DNA of 44,276 bases from a virus, in IMG/VR virus record IMGVR_UViG_3300022911_000001, positions 1 through 44,276 of that record; one strand, written 5' to 3'. Each line of letters begins with the position of its first letter. Within the stretch, counting starts at the first letter, position 1. The notes below the pieces were generated by a model, which saw only the letters and a program-made list of their open reading frames with translations, made no database searches and was not told the DNA's origin. A program made the position numbers and the translations under genes. This document shows, one piece after another, positions 18,324 through 26,625 of this stretch.

Positions 18324-19382
18324 CTATTTATGGTTGAGTTCTGTGAACACTGCCGCTGCGATGTCTTTCCAAGGAGCGTTCGAGCGGAAGTCTCCACGCG
18401 AGTTAGTGTTATTGTGTGTAGCAATGCCGCCGTTAGGTGGTACACCACGCATATCGCCCGGTGTTGACTGTCTACGTCCACCATTACCGTTGCCGTTGCG
18501 CTGGCGCTGCATAGCAGCCTCAATCTGTGGCTTCAGTGGTGACGTGAAGTCAAATCCTCTACGTTCGGCCCAGCTACGCAACTCATAGTACGCTTTCTCA
18601 GGCGATAAGCCGTGTTGCTGTACTAAGTTGCTGATTTCTACCCCATGCGTTTCAGAATGAGGGTGTTGTTGTACAAACTGCTCCATCTGCACTTGAGCGC
18701 GTTCCTCAATCTGCGCCTGTTGCTGACGTGCTTGCGTCTGCTTCTCAAGAGGCCCCAAACGGCGGTCTAGCTCGTTGGTAATAACACGTGCATTGATCTG
18801 TGGTACAGCATCCGTGCCAAATAGCTGTTCCATAGTGACGCCAGTAGCAAGTACACGTGCTACAACATCACGCACTGCCATGATCGGATCTCGTTCCGCC
18901 ATAGCACGTAGTTGCAGAGCCTCTTGTGCCATCTGCGGCGATAAGTTGTTCTGCTTCATCACTTGATCTAGAGCTTGGTAGTGTTGAATGTGCTGCTGCA
19001 TAGCGCGCATCTGGCGCTGTGACTGATTTGCAGCGTACTGCGCACGATTGAGGTTGTATGCTAGCTGTTTCTCACGCCGAGTTGACGCAACGACGTTACC
19101 ATTGCGGTCAAGTAGCTCACCTTTTGGTCCCTTGCGCGGTTTGTCGGTGAAAAGCTGATCGTCTTTCGCTTTCTGTTGCGGTGTATGACGGTCACTACCT
19201 GTCTCTGGTCGCTGTTCACCACCTTCACCACCGTCTTGCGCACCTTCTACCCCTTGTGGGTGACTAAGTGGTAGCTCTTGCTGTTGTTCTCCACCTTCAT
19301 CACCGCTATCTTGCTGTGGTGCTTCGTCTTTAATACCAAAGCTGTCACCAACCGCAGACATCAAGTCTTTTTCTTCTGGCAT
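18324..19382 (-). CDS. Capsid scaffold protein
   Basis: This 352-residue, highly hydrophilic protein has an acidic Gln/Gly/Glu-rich N-terminal third (DEGGEQQQELPLSHPQG) and a central long helical Gln/Arg/Met-rich region (NLNRAQYAANQSQRQMRAMQ). A Gly/Asn/Arg-rich linker and a basic/polar C-terminus (SNAPWKDIAAAVFTELNHK) follow. Placement between portal and capsid genes plus this composition is the usual signature of an internal scaffold that directs procapsid assembly through its C-terminus. A very good ribosome site, AAAGGAGG, precedes ATG. Confidence 0.8.
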   Translation of the reverse strand: MPEEKDLMSAVGDSFGIKDEAPQQDSGDEGGEQQQELPLSHPQGVEGAQDGGEGGEQRPETGSDRHTPQQKAKDDQLFTDKPRKGPKGELLDRNGNVVASTRREKQLAYNLNRAQYAANQSQRQMRAMQQHIQHYQALDQVMKQNNLSPQMAQEALQLRAMAERDPIMAVRDVVARVLATGVTMEQLFGTDAVPQINARVITNELDRRLGPLEKQTQARQQQAQIEERAQVQMEQFVQQHPHSETHGVEISNLVQQHGLSPEKAYYELRSWAERRGFDFTSPLKPQIEAAMQRQRNGNGNGGRRQSTPGDMRGVPPNGGIATHNNTNSRGDFRSNAPWKDIAAAVFTELNHK

Positions 19383-19393
19383 TGTAGCCTCCT

Positions 19394-19498
19394 TTAGAGT
19401 TCGTTCACCGCTATACAGCTATACCAAAAGCGATGCCACGCCTTGCCGTAGTACTTTGGCAAGTCAGGGTAACGTTTTAGTACATCATTCCAACTCAT
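19394..19498 (-). CDS. Tiny 34-residue ORF between portal and scaffold
   Basis: The reading is MSWNDVLKRYPDLPKYYGKA and continues to end WYSCIAVNEL. Its ATG overlaps the portal stop (TGATG) and its stop lies immediately before the scaffold's ribosome site, so it exactly fills the gap, as real small phage genes do. It is rich in Trp, Tyr and Lys. Function is unknown. Confidence 0.5.
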   Translation of the reverse strand: MSWNDVLKRYPDLPKYYGKAWHRFWYSCIAVNEL

Positions 19499-21822
19499 CA
19501 CGCCGCAGCACCATGCTGCATCTGTTGTATCATCTGCGTAGCAATATCAGCTACACTCTTGCCACGTGCTAGCTGCACACCGAGTGATTGTTTGATCTCC
19601 GGTGGCAAACCGTCAATAAGACCAGCTACTTGTTGCACAATTTCAGCTATTCCGTCAACATCTAGACCACCAGCACCACCTCCACCTCCTGGTGCCTGTT
19701 GTCCACCTTGTCCTTGTGCACGTGCCTTCATCGCTTCAACGACCATCTGCTGTTTACGGTCGGCACCTTGTTGTGCACCCTGTTGTGCTAGCTGTTCTGA
19801 CTGTTGTTCTTCAGGTCCGGGAGCATTGGCTTCTTTCATAATGCCTTTGTAGATAAGCTCCCAGTCTTCCTGACTTACAACTACGTTGTCGAACGCTTGC
19901 GAGAGTACTTTGAGAGCAACAACTGCTGCGATTGGTGTTGCACGCGTAAACTGACCGATGATCTGAGAAATCTGAAGCGCCTGCTCCTTCTTCGCTCGCG
20001 ATGTCGGCTTAAGTGTACTACCGCCCACGACACGAGGCGTGAATGTGCTGCGTATCTTCTGCGCATCCATCTTCTCCCAATCAGCAGCCATCTTAGCGCC
20101 TAGTAGTACACCTACTTCCTCCTTATCCATGAATTGCATACACATCTGCGCAACAAGCCATAATACAGTGCCCACGCTATCTTCGATAGCATCCATCTTC
20201 TCATCTGCACGTGTCTGTATCTGCGACTCATAGCTCTCGATAGCTTTGTTCGTGGTATTGGTTTTGTACTCCACTCCGCGCTGAACAGACGCAACTCCTG
20301 ATAAGCGATCAATGGCTTCAAGTACTGGCTTCTTGTCGAAGAACTTAATTGCTTCAGCGCTAGGAGGTAGGAGGGGTCCGAGTACATCACCAATCTTCTT
20401 TCCCTCTGGTAGATCAACGCCGAGTGTGTTGGTGTCTAGTGTACCAGCTATAAGGCTCTCCAACATGGAGCCATCTTTGATGCTGTTCTTGTCAAAGACT
20501 ACTTTACCAGCCGCAAACTTTCGTACCTTGGCCCATTCGTTATTAATGATGTTGATGTCGTCTTGTTGGTCAAGGTAGTAAGTAACTTCGCCCTTGGCGT
20601 ACATGGTAATAGGGTCAGTATGAAACTCCATCGGCACGACTGTAAAGAACTGGTCGAGAGAGTATGGATCATCCCACACCCACAGAGGATAGCACCAGTC
20701 ATTGCAGTTGTAGAGTTCAACGCGTCTTGTAACTTTGTCCCAAACATAGACCACCTTCGTCATCTGTGCAGCAAGGAACGAGCGTTGATCTGCGTATCCG
20801 TACTTGGTGTGCTCACTTGTTGAATAACTGAATAGCTGGAAGTTGTCCGTCTGCCCTCTATCACCTTGGTCTGGAGACACACCAGCTTTGATGACGTTAG
20901 TCGGAGAGAATACAGACTCCCACTCATCAGTGCCGGGTTTCTTACGTCCGTATCTGGCACGAAGTAGTGAAGTATACATGAGGTCTTCAATCATCACCCA
21001 ATTGCACGGACCACTAAGGTCGAGGTCTGTAGCTGTAGTATCAACGATGATCTGATCTGGTCTACGCACCTTCACCCACGGACCTGCTGGTGTGAGCATG
21101 TCAATGGTTTCTTCAAGTGCAAGTAGCTTGCCTTCGATCTCTTTAATGTCCTTCTGACTTTCAGCTTTCTCTAGCTCTAGAGATAGGCGTTGTACTTCTT
21201 CTAGCGCAGCTTCACTACTCTGCTCACGTAGTGTGTAGCCTACTTCAAACCAACCGATGTTGCAGAGTGATGTGCTGACGATGTTGCGTTTGACTTTGCG
21301 CTTGAGATTAAGTCCCGGCGTGGTCTTCTTTGCGGCGAGGACATTAACAAGTTTCTCAACAACGCGTGCTTGCTTTTGATCTTCGTCATCCTCACAGGTA
21401 AATTCCGCGTCAGGGTTCTTTGTAAACAGCAGAGGCACAAGTGCACTGACGTTTGCGAATACAATGTTTTCAGTGCTGTCAAATGAGCCGTTGAGCGACT
21501 TACCACCCGATGCGTTATCTTCGCCTGTCCGTGATGTGTTGTTACGAGTATGGTCATGTCTATAGTACCTATACGCTTCGTTCCAAGCATCTGTGCTCTT
21601 AGACATAGCACTCTTGCTCTGATCGTAGCGACTACGCCACAATGGGCCACGGTGTTTACTAACTGGTATCTTACTCTCACCTAACATGCGGTAGATAGGT
21701 TGATCGTCTATCATCTCGCTTTCAGGTTTCATAATACCTTCAAAGCTAGTGAACTCACTGCTATCAGCAGCAGGTTCTGCTTTGCGGTTGTATTCCTCAC
21801 CAGCGTCATATTCACTAGCCAT
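19498..21822 (-). CDS. Portal protein
   Basis: This protein has 774 residues and overlaps the end of the large terminase gene by 8 nt, the standard terminase-portal order. Acidic residues and NTSRTGEDNASGG fill the first ~110. The clip/wing region includes WFEVGYTLREQ and a coiled-coil at ~203-240 (ALEEVQRLSLELEKAESQ). DQIIVDTTATDLDLSGPCNWVMIEDL, VVYVWDKVTRRVELYNCNDW and YYLDQQDDINIINNEWAKVRKFA (stem/crown helices) fit podovirus portals of the P22/N4-like size class. The C-terminus is Gln/Gly-rich (AQQGAQQGADRKQQM) with a GGGGGAGG run, probably a flexible barrel extension. It forms the dodecameric DNA channel at the capsid vertex. Confidence 0.85.
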   Translation of the reverse strand: MASEYDAGEEYNRKAEPAADSSEFTSFEGIMKPESEMIDDQPIYRMLGESKIPVSKHRGPLWRSRYDQSKSAMSKSTDAWNEAYRYYRHDHTRNNTSRTGEDNASGGKSLNGSFDSTENIVFANVSALVPLLFTKNPDAEFTCEDDEDQKQARVVEKLVNVLAAKKTTPGLNLKRKVKRNIVSTSLCNIGWFEVGYTLREQSSEAALEEVQRLSLELEKAESQKDIKEIEGKLLALEETIDMLTPAGPWVKVRRPDQIIVDTTATDLDLSGPCNWVMIEDLMYTSLLRARYGRKKPGTDEWESVFSPTNVIKAGVSPDQGDRGQTDNFQLFSYSTSEHTKYGYADQRSFLAAQMTKVVYVWDKVTRRVELYNCNDWCYPLWVWDDPYSLDQFFTVVPMEFHTDPITMYAKGEVTYYLDQQDDINIINNEWAKVRKFAAGKVVFDKNSIKDGSMLESLIAGTLDTNTLGVDLPEGKKIGDVLGPLLPPSAEAIKFFDKKPVLEAIDRLSGVASVQRGVEYKTNTTNKAIESYESQIQTRADEKMDAIEDSVGTVLWLVAQMCMQFMDKEEVGVLLGAKMAADWEKMDAQKIRSTFTPRVVGGSTLKPTSRAKKEQALQISQIIGQFTRATPIAAVVALKVLSQAFDNVVVSQEDWELIYKGIMKEANAPGPEEQQSEQLAQQGAQQGADRKQQMVVEAMKARAQGQGGQQAPGGGGGAGGLDVDGIAEIVQQVAGLIDGLPPEIKQSLGVQLARGKSVADIATQMIQQMQHGAAA

Positions 21823-23413
21823 AGCGATGTGCCTTTGAGTTATCTTTGTCCTTCTCGCGTTCCTGCCACAGCATCCAGCTAGGTACGCGCTCGTTCTCAG
21901 GTACTACGTATCTGCCGATGTCGGGCATATCAGAGAGAAGGTAACGGGTGGTGTCCATTGCATGGTCGTTGCGATCCATCGGCTTGTCGATGCGTTCACC
22001 TGACGTAGACTGTTGCCAGAAATACCCTGTGCACTCATCCATCCACCAATCAAGCTTTGCATTGACGAACAAACGTGGTGATGGTGTAGATCGGGTAATT
22101 GGTCCGATGAGTCCACGATTAATGTTAAGGTAACTTCCAACTTTAACAATTCCGTTGTTGATGTCATTGTTACCTCTACGCATCGTGATGCCGTCTTCTT
22201 TGAACATGTCAGCGACAGTCTTACCCACAGTGCGTTTGTGTACTGTCTTACGACCGAAGATGCTAGGGTCAGCTAGTATCTTGTGCATCTCGTCTACTTC
22301 AACAGACCAATCGCTACGTATACGTCGTATAGCTGCAACTTGCTGGTCTATGGACATTTCCTTTTGATAGAAGCCATCGCATATGATGACGTGTTGTTCT
22401 GGAGTGACGAACGCTAGCAGATAACACGATTGCTGTGCTTGCCCGTAGTCATATCCTTCAATCCAGTTAGGTTGATAGTGGGTTTCATGGTAGGCATCCA
22501 ACTGTGCAGTGATGTTGCCTTCTTGTAGTAGGTGCACGCTGCTGTCGAACTGCGGATATACAAGTCCTTCGTATGCAACCCATTTGCCAAGAAGAAATCT
22601 ATCACGCTGTTGACCGCTGTACATGGTTTCGAGAGTTTGGATGAAGTCACCTCCCTCTGCTTCATGTACATGTCGTAGTTCATAGGTGCTACCTTCAATA
22701 ACTTCGATGAGTAGCTGTGGTTTGCCTGCATCGTCGAGAACAGGCTTCCTGTCAACGTCACGTATGCAGATGAGGTCATCGGTTATATATCCTCCCTGCT
22801 TGTACTGTACGAGTGGACGTACTAACTTCGTGTAGACCCAGTTACCTGTAGGATTGCACGTGAGCATCATCCAACGTGGCCCAGTTGCAGGCATTGTTAC
22901 ATCTTCACCAACATATCTAGCGCGACCACGTAGACGACCGAACAAGTCAAGGAAGTCCTTGTGCGTTATCTCCGGGTCTTCCACTTGATCCACTATCACC
23001 CAATCGAATGTAGCGGAGAGCAAATTTGATGAACTGCTTTCTGTCTTCGTACCTTGTTGCGCTATATACCTGAAGTAGATGGTTGTACCGTTCTTCAGGT
23101 GGCAGATGTTGTCTCCGTTCTGCCCAACTGCGAATGACACGATCCACGTCGGGGGGCACCATTTAAGGAACTCCTTACGTATAGTGTCGTTTAGCTTAGG
23201 ATACGTCGAGCGCGCAATAAGACCAGTGCAACCCGGATAGCTGTCAGCAAGCTGGATGGCTTTAATAACAGCAGCAGTAGTCTTACCGTTACCGAAGCCT
23301 CCACCATATACTTGTACCTTAGCTTTGCTACGCAAGAAGCGATCTTGCAAGCTGCCTTCTTTAAGCAGTAGCTCAGGACGTTCAGCTATAGCGTTAGCAC
23401 GTGGACGAGCCAT
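21815..23413 (-). CDS. terL: Terminase large subunit
   Basis: This 532-residue DNA-packaging motor has both expected domains. In the ATPase, Walker A GGGFGNGKTT spans residues 37-46 and Walker B is VIVDQVED (139-146), preceded by RYIAQQGTKTESSSS. A CNPTG segment typical of coupling motif III lies at ~186-190. In the nuclease (RNase H fold), the acidic residues are D322 in GYDYG, D382 in LADPSIFGRK, and D483/D487 in RNDHAMDTTRY. The family cuts concatemers and pumps DNA into the procapsid. The 5' end lacks a strong ribosome site. It contains a palindrome copy at 22319. The packaging strategy (headful or cohesive ends) cannot be deduced from it alone. Confidence 0.93.
   Translation of the reverse strand: MARPRANAIAERPELLLKEGSLQDRFLRSKAKVQVYGGGFGNGKTTAAVIKAIQLADSYPGCTGLIARSTYPKLNDTIRKEFLKWCPPTWIVSFAVGQNGDNICHLKNGTTIYFRYIAQQGTKTESSSSNLLSATFDWVIVDQVEDPEITHKDFLDLFGRLRGRARYVGEDVTMPATGPRWMMLTCNPTGNWVYTKLVRPLVQYKQGGYITDDLICIRDVDRKPVLDDAGKPQLLIEVIEGSTYELRHVHEAEGGDFIQTLETMYSGQQRDRFLLGKWVAYEGLVYPQFDSSVHLLQEGNITAQLDAYHETHYQPNWIEGYDYGQAQQSCYLLAFVTPEQHVIICDGFYQKEMSIDQQVAAIRRIRSDWSVEVDEMHKILADPSIFGRKTVHKRTVGKTVADMFKEDGITMRRGNNDINNGIVKVGSYLNINRGLIGPITRSTPSPRLFVNAKLDWWMDECTGYFWQQSTSGERIDKPMDRNDHAMDTTRYLLSDMPDIGRYVVPENERVPSWMLWQEREKDKDNSKAHRYG
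22319..22331. promoter_or_regulatory. 13-bp palindrome TATACGTCGTATA
   Basis: Inside the terminase nuclease domain coding sequence. Confidence 0.5.
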
Positions 23414-23475
23414 TAGTTATAACACCAGATGGATGCTTACAGTCATCCTTACAGTTTGAAGCACGTCAATTCGTA

Positions 23476-23694
23476 CTATCTGATGTTCGTCTCAATCCAC
23501 TGTGTCGAGCCAGTAGCGAGTGCACGGTACACTTCACCTGTTGCTGTGTTGAGTGCCATCTGTGATGCATACACAGCAGCACCCGTAGGAGCTACAGCAC
23601 CGATCATCGAGGGTACTTCATAGCTAGGATCGACTTCACCATAGAAGCCGTTCGCTTTGATACCCATGCCATCCTTGTTACGAACGATAGCCAT
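23476..23694 (-). CDS. Hypothetical small virion-block protein
   Basis: This 72-residue protein starts MAIVRNKDGMGIKANGFYGE, begins 1 nt after the upstream stop and precedes the terminase. The segment MIGAVAPTGAAVYASQMALNTATGEVYRALATGSTQWIETNI has the short beta-strand pattern seen in small phage trimerising or tail-fibre-associated proteins, but I recognise no family. A 62-nt gap with a small GGATG...CATCC hairpin separates it from the terminase start. Confidence 0.6.
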   Translation of the reverse strand: MAIVRNKDGMGIKANGFYGEVDPSYEVPSMIGAVAPTGAAVYASQMALNTATGEVYRALATGSTQWIETNIR

Positions 23695-23695
23695 G

Positions 23696-24352
23696 CTACT
23701 TCTCCTGTATGACTTGTGATGTTACATCGCGAGCATCTACATCTACTGTGGGCATGTGCTTGGGTTGTGCGATCTCGCGAATGTGTCTAATAACCAAGCC
23801 GCCTTCTAGCGAGTGTCTATGCTCCATGACCTGTTTAGGTGAGAAGCCACCACGGTCGAGCATGTTCATCGCGATGCGAGCTTTAGTAGCAGGACGTGTG
23901 TCTTCGTGATCCATCATGTCTTCAAGTGTGTTGAGTGCATCACTAGAAAGCGCGTCAATGCGCTTCTGTACACTGTCAGCTTGAAGTGCTGCGATGTTGT
24001 CTTTGACTAATGTATCTAACTGTGTGAATAGCTGTAGACCCTTGATCATGTCTACTTGTGAAATCTTCAAACCTGTAGCTTCTGCAATCTCTGCGTCATT
24101 GATACCGAGGTTGAAGTAGAGCCACACTACACCCGCAGTGGTGACAGCTTTGCTATCAGCAGGTAGATCAACCAGACCACGGCGTATGCTGCGGTTGTTG
24201 CGATCACGACCTCTAGTAGTAGTCTCTTGTTTGTTCGTCTTGTACTTCGCCGTCTGTTGTTGTATGACAGCATCCGGCGACGTGCTAGGAAGTATTGCCT
24301 GCCCCGTAGTAGTATCAATGATAAGACCATTAGCTAGTGGTAGATCAGGCAT
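23696..24352 (-). CDS. Terminase small subunit-like DNA-binding protein
   Basis: This protein has 218 residues. A helix-turn-helix is visible at ~85-110 (NLGINDAEIAEATGLKISQVDMIKG), followed by a helical oligomerisation-like region with LVKDNIAALQADSVQKRIDALS and ALNTLEDMMDHEDTRPATKARIAMNML. The latter resembles small terminase or phage DNA-binding proteins that use multiple helices (DTRPATKARIAMNMLDRGG). Two genes upstream of the large terminase, it is the best candidate for the pac/cos recognition subunit. It overlaps the preceding gene by 8 nt. A regulatory DNA-binding protein is the alternative. Confidence 0.65.
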   Translation of the reverse strand: MPDLPLANGLIIDTTTGQAILPSTSPDAVIQQQTAKYKTNKQETTTRGRDRNNRSIRRGLVDLPADSKAVTTAGVVWLYFNLGINDAEIAEATGLKISQVDMIKGLQLFTQLDTLVKDNIAALQADSVQKRIDALSSDALNTLEDMMDHEDTRPATKARIAMNMLDRGGFSPKQVMEHRHSLEGGLVIRHIREIAQPKHMPTVDVDARDVTSQVIQEK

Positions 24353-24977
24353 TAGCTTTCTTCTTGCTACTTGTGCCAGCCTTCTTACGGAAGATGTCAG
24401 CGATCATCTGTTGACGTTCATTAGGACCGCCGCTAGCTGGTGGACCTTGACGTGATGCAGGAATAGCAGGGCGTTGCTGTCTACCAGCTTGCATACCACT
24501 AGGCACTGGTGCATTAGGGTTGCCTACAGCAGACTGCATCATCTGTGCAGAGATTAGATCGTCAATAGGATTATTGCTGCGAGGCATAGAATTACTCCCA
24601 CCGCTAGGTACAGGTGTACTTGCTTCCTGCGTTTCAGCTTCGTGCTCATCGACTGGATCGGGCGTGTCTGGTGGTTCTCCTGCTTCATCTTCCATCTGCT
24701 CCATTTCATCATCGGCAGTAGGAGGTGCTTCAGCAGTAGCTTCGTCATTAGGAGGTAGTGATGCTTGAGCAGCTTCATCAGGCCATGATGTAGTCATGTC
24801 AATGAGTTCTTGAGCATCTACATCTAGCCCCGCGTGCTTCATCACTTCAGCAAGCAGTTCGGGGTTCTGACCTACTACACGCAGCATGTCAGGGTTCTGG
24901 TTAAGCTGTGCGAACAGAGCGTCCATCTCAGGTGTACCTGCGTGTGGTACATCCTGAACACCTTCAGCTTCTGCCAT
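24345..24977 (-). CDS. Acidic low-complexity protein, unknown function
   Basis: This protein has 210 residues from MAEAEGVQDVPHAG, where AAGGAG precedes the ATG; the upstream in-frame start at 24995 has no such site. The N-terminal ~65 residues look folded (MDALFAQLNQNPDMLRVVGQNPELLAEVMKHAG). The centre is very acidic and Pro/Ala/Glu-rich. The C-terminus is basic (RKKAGTSSKKKANA). A charge-segregated protein at the head of the virion block could be a scaffold-like, nucleic acid mimic or assembly protein; this is speculation. It contains a pattern resembling STI1-like NPxxL repeats (NPDMLR, NPELLAE). Confidence 0.6.
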   Translation of the reverse strand: MAEAEGVQDVPHAGTPEMDALFAQLNQNPDMLRVVGQNPELLAEVMKHAGLDVDAQELIDMTTSWPDEAAQASLPPNDEATAEAPPTADDEMEQMEDEAGEPPDTPDPVDEHEAETQEASTPVPSGGSNSMPRSNNPIDDLISAQMMQSAVGNPNAPVPSGMQAGRQQRPAIPASRQGPPASGGPNERQQMIADIFRKKAGTSSKKKANA

Positions 24978-24979
24978 TG

Positions 24980-25309
24980 TTACTCCTTGGGCCAAATGAT
25001 TTCGCCGTTAGGACCGATCTTGATTGCAGGTGCAAACTGTTTACCACCCGGACCCATTCTTGTATCAGTAGGTGCAGCAGATTTACCAATACTATCCATA
25101 AACACCTGTTGCTCAATCTGCTTCTGCATAGCATCGTTGCGTATGTTAGGTTCACTCAACTCACGCATACGCATTGCACCAGCCGCTCTAGGATTACGCT
25201 GTATGAACTCAGGTGATGGTCCTGGTCCTAGACCCGGTGGCACTAGCATCTTGTTGATGAGGTCATCAATGCTACGCGGATCAGCTTCTGCACTGAGTTC
25301 GTCAGGCAT
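24980..25309 (-). CDS. Hypothetical protein of the late block
   Basis: This protein has 109 residues and starts MPDELSAEADPRSIDDLINK after AGGTGG. It is Pro/Gly/Met-rich with RNPRAAGAMRMRELSEPNIRND and ends IKIGPNGEIIWPKE. There are no membrane helices or motif that I recognise. It is the second gene of the leftward block, in a tight array (2 nt and 7 nt spacings). Confidence 0.6.
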   Translation of the reverse strand: MPDELSAEADPRSIDDLINKMLVPPGLGPGPSPEFIQRNPRAAGAMRMRELSEPNIRNDAMQKQIEQQVFMDSIGKSAAPTDTRMGPGGKQFAPAIKIGPNGEIIWPKE

Positions 25310-25316
25310 AGTCCAC

Positions 25317-25712
25317 CTACTTGTTGACGGTGCCTAGAATACCACCACCGCTGTTACCACTCTTATCAACTGGATACGGGTTAGGTGCCCACGTTGGCGT
25401 CATCTGTGCTTGGAACACTTCACGATCTTGAATGGTAGTAACACGTGGTGCGTAGATAACGTAGTCTGCAATCGGACGCATACCACCTTGGTTCATGCCA
25501 TCAGCTTGAATAGCTGCAACTTGTTTGATCTTCAAATCTACTTGTGAAACACCAATAGCACCTGCTGCCAGTGCACGGCCTAGTTCACCGAAGTACTGAC
25601 CAGCTACAGAGTTAGTAAGTCGTGCTGTACCACGCATTGAAGCTGTAGACTGCTTCGTGAGTGCGTATGGTTCACCGAATTGATTATCCCAACCACCGGC
25701 CCATGACGGCAT
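25317..25712 (-). CDS. First gene of the late block, hypothetical
   Basis: This 131-residue protein starts MPSWAGGWDNQFGEPYALTK after a clear AAGGAG site. Sequence elements: MRGTARLTNSVAGQYFGELGRALAAGAIG (amphipathic) and VDLKIKQVAAIQADGMNQGG. The Gly/Ser-rich C-terminus ends GGGILGTVNK. The composition resembles small virion proteins. As the promoter-proximal late gene it should be strongly expressed. The family is unknown. Confidence 0.6.
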   Translation of the reverse strand: MPSWAGGWDNQFGEPYALTKQSTASMRGTARLTNSVAGQYFGELGRALAAGAIGVSQVDLKIKQVAAIQADGMNQGGMRPIADYVIYAPRVTTIQDREVFQAQMTPTWAPNPYPVDKSGNSGGGILGTVNK

Positions 25713-25796
25713 GATCGCTACTCCTTATATACGAGTGAGGGAACCTATCTTGTACTGATGCACATTACGAGCGAAATGTCAATAGATACAATCATC

Positions 25797-25809
25797 TATA
25801 CACTGTATA
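25797..25809. promoter_or_regulatory. 13-bp palindrome TATACACTGTATA, late-block leader
   Basis: Located 85 bp upstream of the first late gene, in the divergent control region. On the minus strand a TTGACA (25782-25777) lies 15 bp downstream of it, without a good -10 box. Confidence 0.82.
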
Positions 25810-25908
25810 CGTAGGTCTACCCGATCTAAACCTAAACGGGGACGATAGTCCCCGCCTTGCACCCTAGCGTTGATGAGTACACATACAGCTACACGCACCT
25901 ACTACGAC

Positions 25909-25936
25909 TTGCATGTGATTGTGTTTGTGATATACT
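25909..25936 (+). promoter_or_regulatory. Promoter P1 (sigma70-like)
   Basis: The -35 is TTGCAT (25909-25914), followed by a 16-nt spacer and a -10 of TATACT (25931-25936) preceded by TGTGA. The expected start is ~25943. It drives the short RNA unit ending at the 26005-26045 terminator. Confidence 0.8.
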
Positions 25937-25942
25937 ACTATT

Positions 25943-26046
25943 GTTACATAAGTACACCAGTCATGCGTACGTGTGTAACAAAGACTGACATGGTAGCTCT
26001 ACTTACGCCTCTAGTAGTATAACAACTACTAGGGGCGTATTTTTTA
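25943..26046 (+). ncRNA. Candidate phage small RNA (~104 nt)
   Basis: A promoter (P1) and a very strong intrinsic terminator bracket about 104 nt with no real gene. The 5' end folds: GTTACA (25943-25948) pairs with TGTAAC (25974-25979), and GTAC (25952-25955) with GTAC (25967-25970), across a 3x3 internal loop. A ~25-nt unpaired stretch (AAAGACTGACATGGTAGCTC and beyond) precedes the terminator stem. That layout (5' stem-loop, single-stranded seed, terminator hairpin with U-tail) is typical of trans-acting bacterial sRNAs. Alternatively it is an attenuated leader; the stretch contains a possible 10-residue peptide, MVALLTPLVV (25990-26022), but without a ribosome site. The target is unknown. 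Confidence 0.55.
26005..26045 (+). terminator. Intrinsic terminator T1
   Basis: The stem is 14 uninterrupted pairs with one G-U: ACGCCTCTAGTAGT (26005-26018) against ACTACTAGGGGCGT (26025-26038). The loop is ATAACA, followed by ATTTTTTATTT. It ends the P1 transcript. Confidence 0.9.
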
Positions 26047-26409
26047 TTTCATATACACACTAGAGTACTACACACATAGCGCGTTTGGGATTTATCCTAT
26101 ACATATTATAAATCTATTTCACACACGCAGGGGCTTGTGACGCTGCTCATCTCAGCTCACACGCGGCCACGCCAACACCGGCTTTGGGATTTGCCGGGGG
26201 AGTGCGTCTTCACCATGCACACATGCAACACAGCAACACACCACATGCAGTAGGTGTTGCACATCTAGCACGCTACATATAGCACATGTAACATGGCATA
26301 TGTTATGCATGTGTAGTTGGATAGGAGGGTGACGCGGCATAGGCCCATGCACATCCCCGCGTATGTGTGCACCATGCGTGCGCTGTGTATGGTGGCGTGC
26401 TGTGTGGTT

Positions 26410-26422
26410 TATACCTTGTATA
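26410..26422. promoter_or_regulatory. 13-bp palindrome TATACCTTGTATA
   Basis: In the non-coding region ~170 bp upstream of P5. Confidence 0.75.
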
Positions 26423-26591
26423 GCTTATTCCGCTTGTTCGTTTGTCCTGTTATGCGTGCGCTATATGTGCAAGCTATTGATATGATTGCAGTATCTTTGC
26501 GCGGTACATGTACACATATGCACACAATGCACGCTGATATGCGCTAGATGTAGCGGCTTACATGCACACATTGCCGCTACTAATAGTAAGC

Positions 26592-26619
26592 TTGCATCTG
26601 ATTTAGTATCTGTTATTCT
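26592..26619 (+). promoter_or_regulatory. Promoter P5 (sigma70-like)
   Basis: The -35 is TTGCAT (26592-26597), followed by a 16-nt spacer beginning CTGATTTAG and a -10 of TATTCT (26614-26619). The expected start is ~26626, giving a leader of about 180 nt before the gene at 26808. Confidence 0.7.
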
Positions 26620-26625
26620 AGCTTT

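Noticed and set aside
25990-26022. Leader peptide MVALLTPLVV overlapping terminator T1, suggesting translational attenuation
   Set aside because: No Shine-Dalgarno and no run of one regulatory codon; the small RNA reading is simpler.
26317-26547. Open frame of 76 codons in the control region
   Set aside because: It begins at TTG, its only GGAGG is too far from the first ATG, and the Cys/Met/His-rich composition follows the local ACATG/TGTG repeats.
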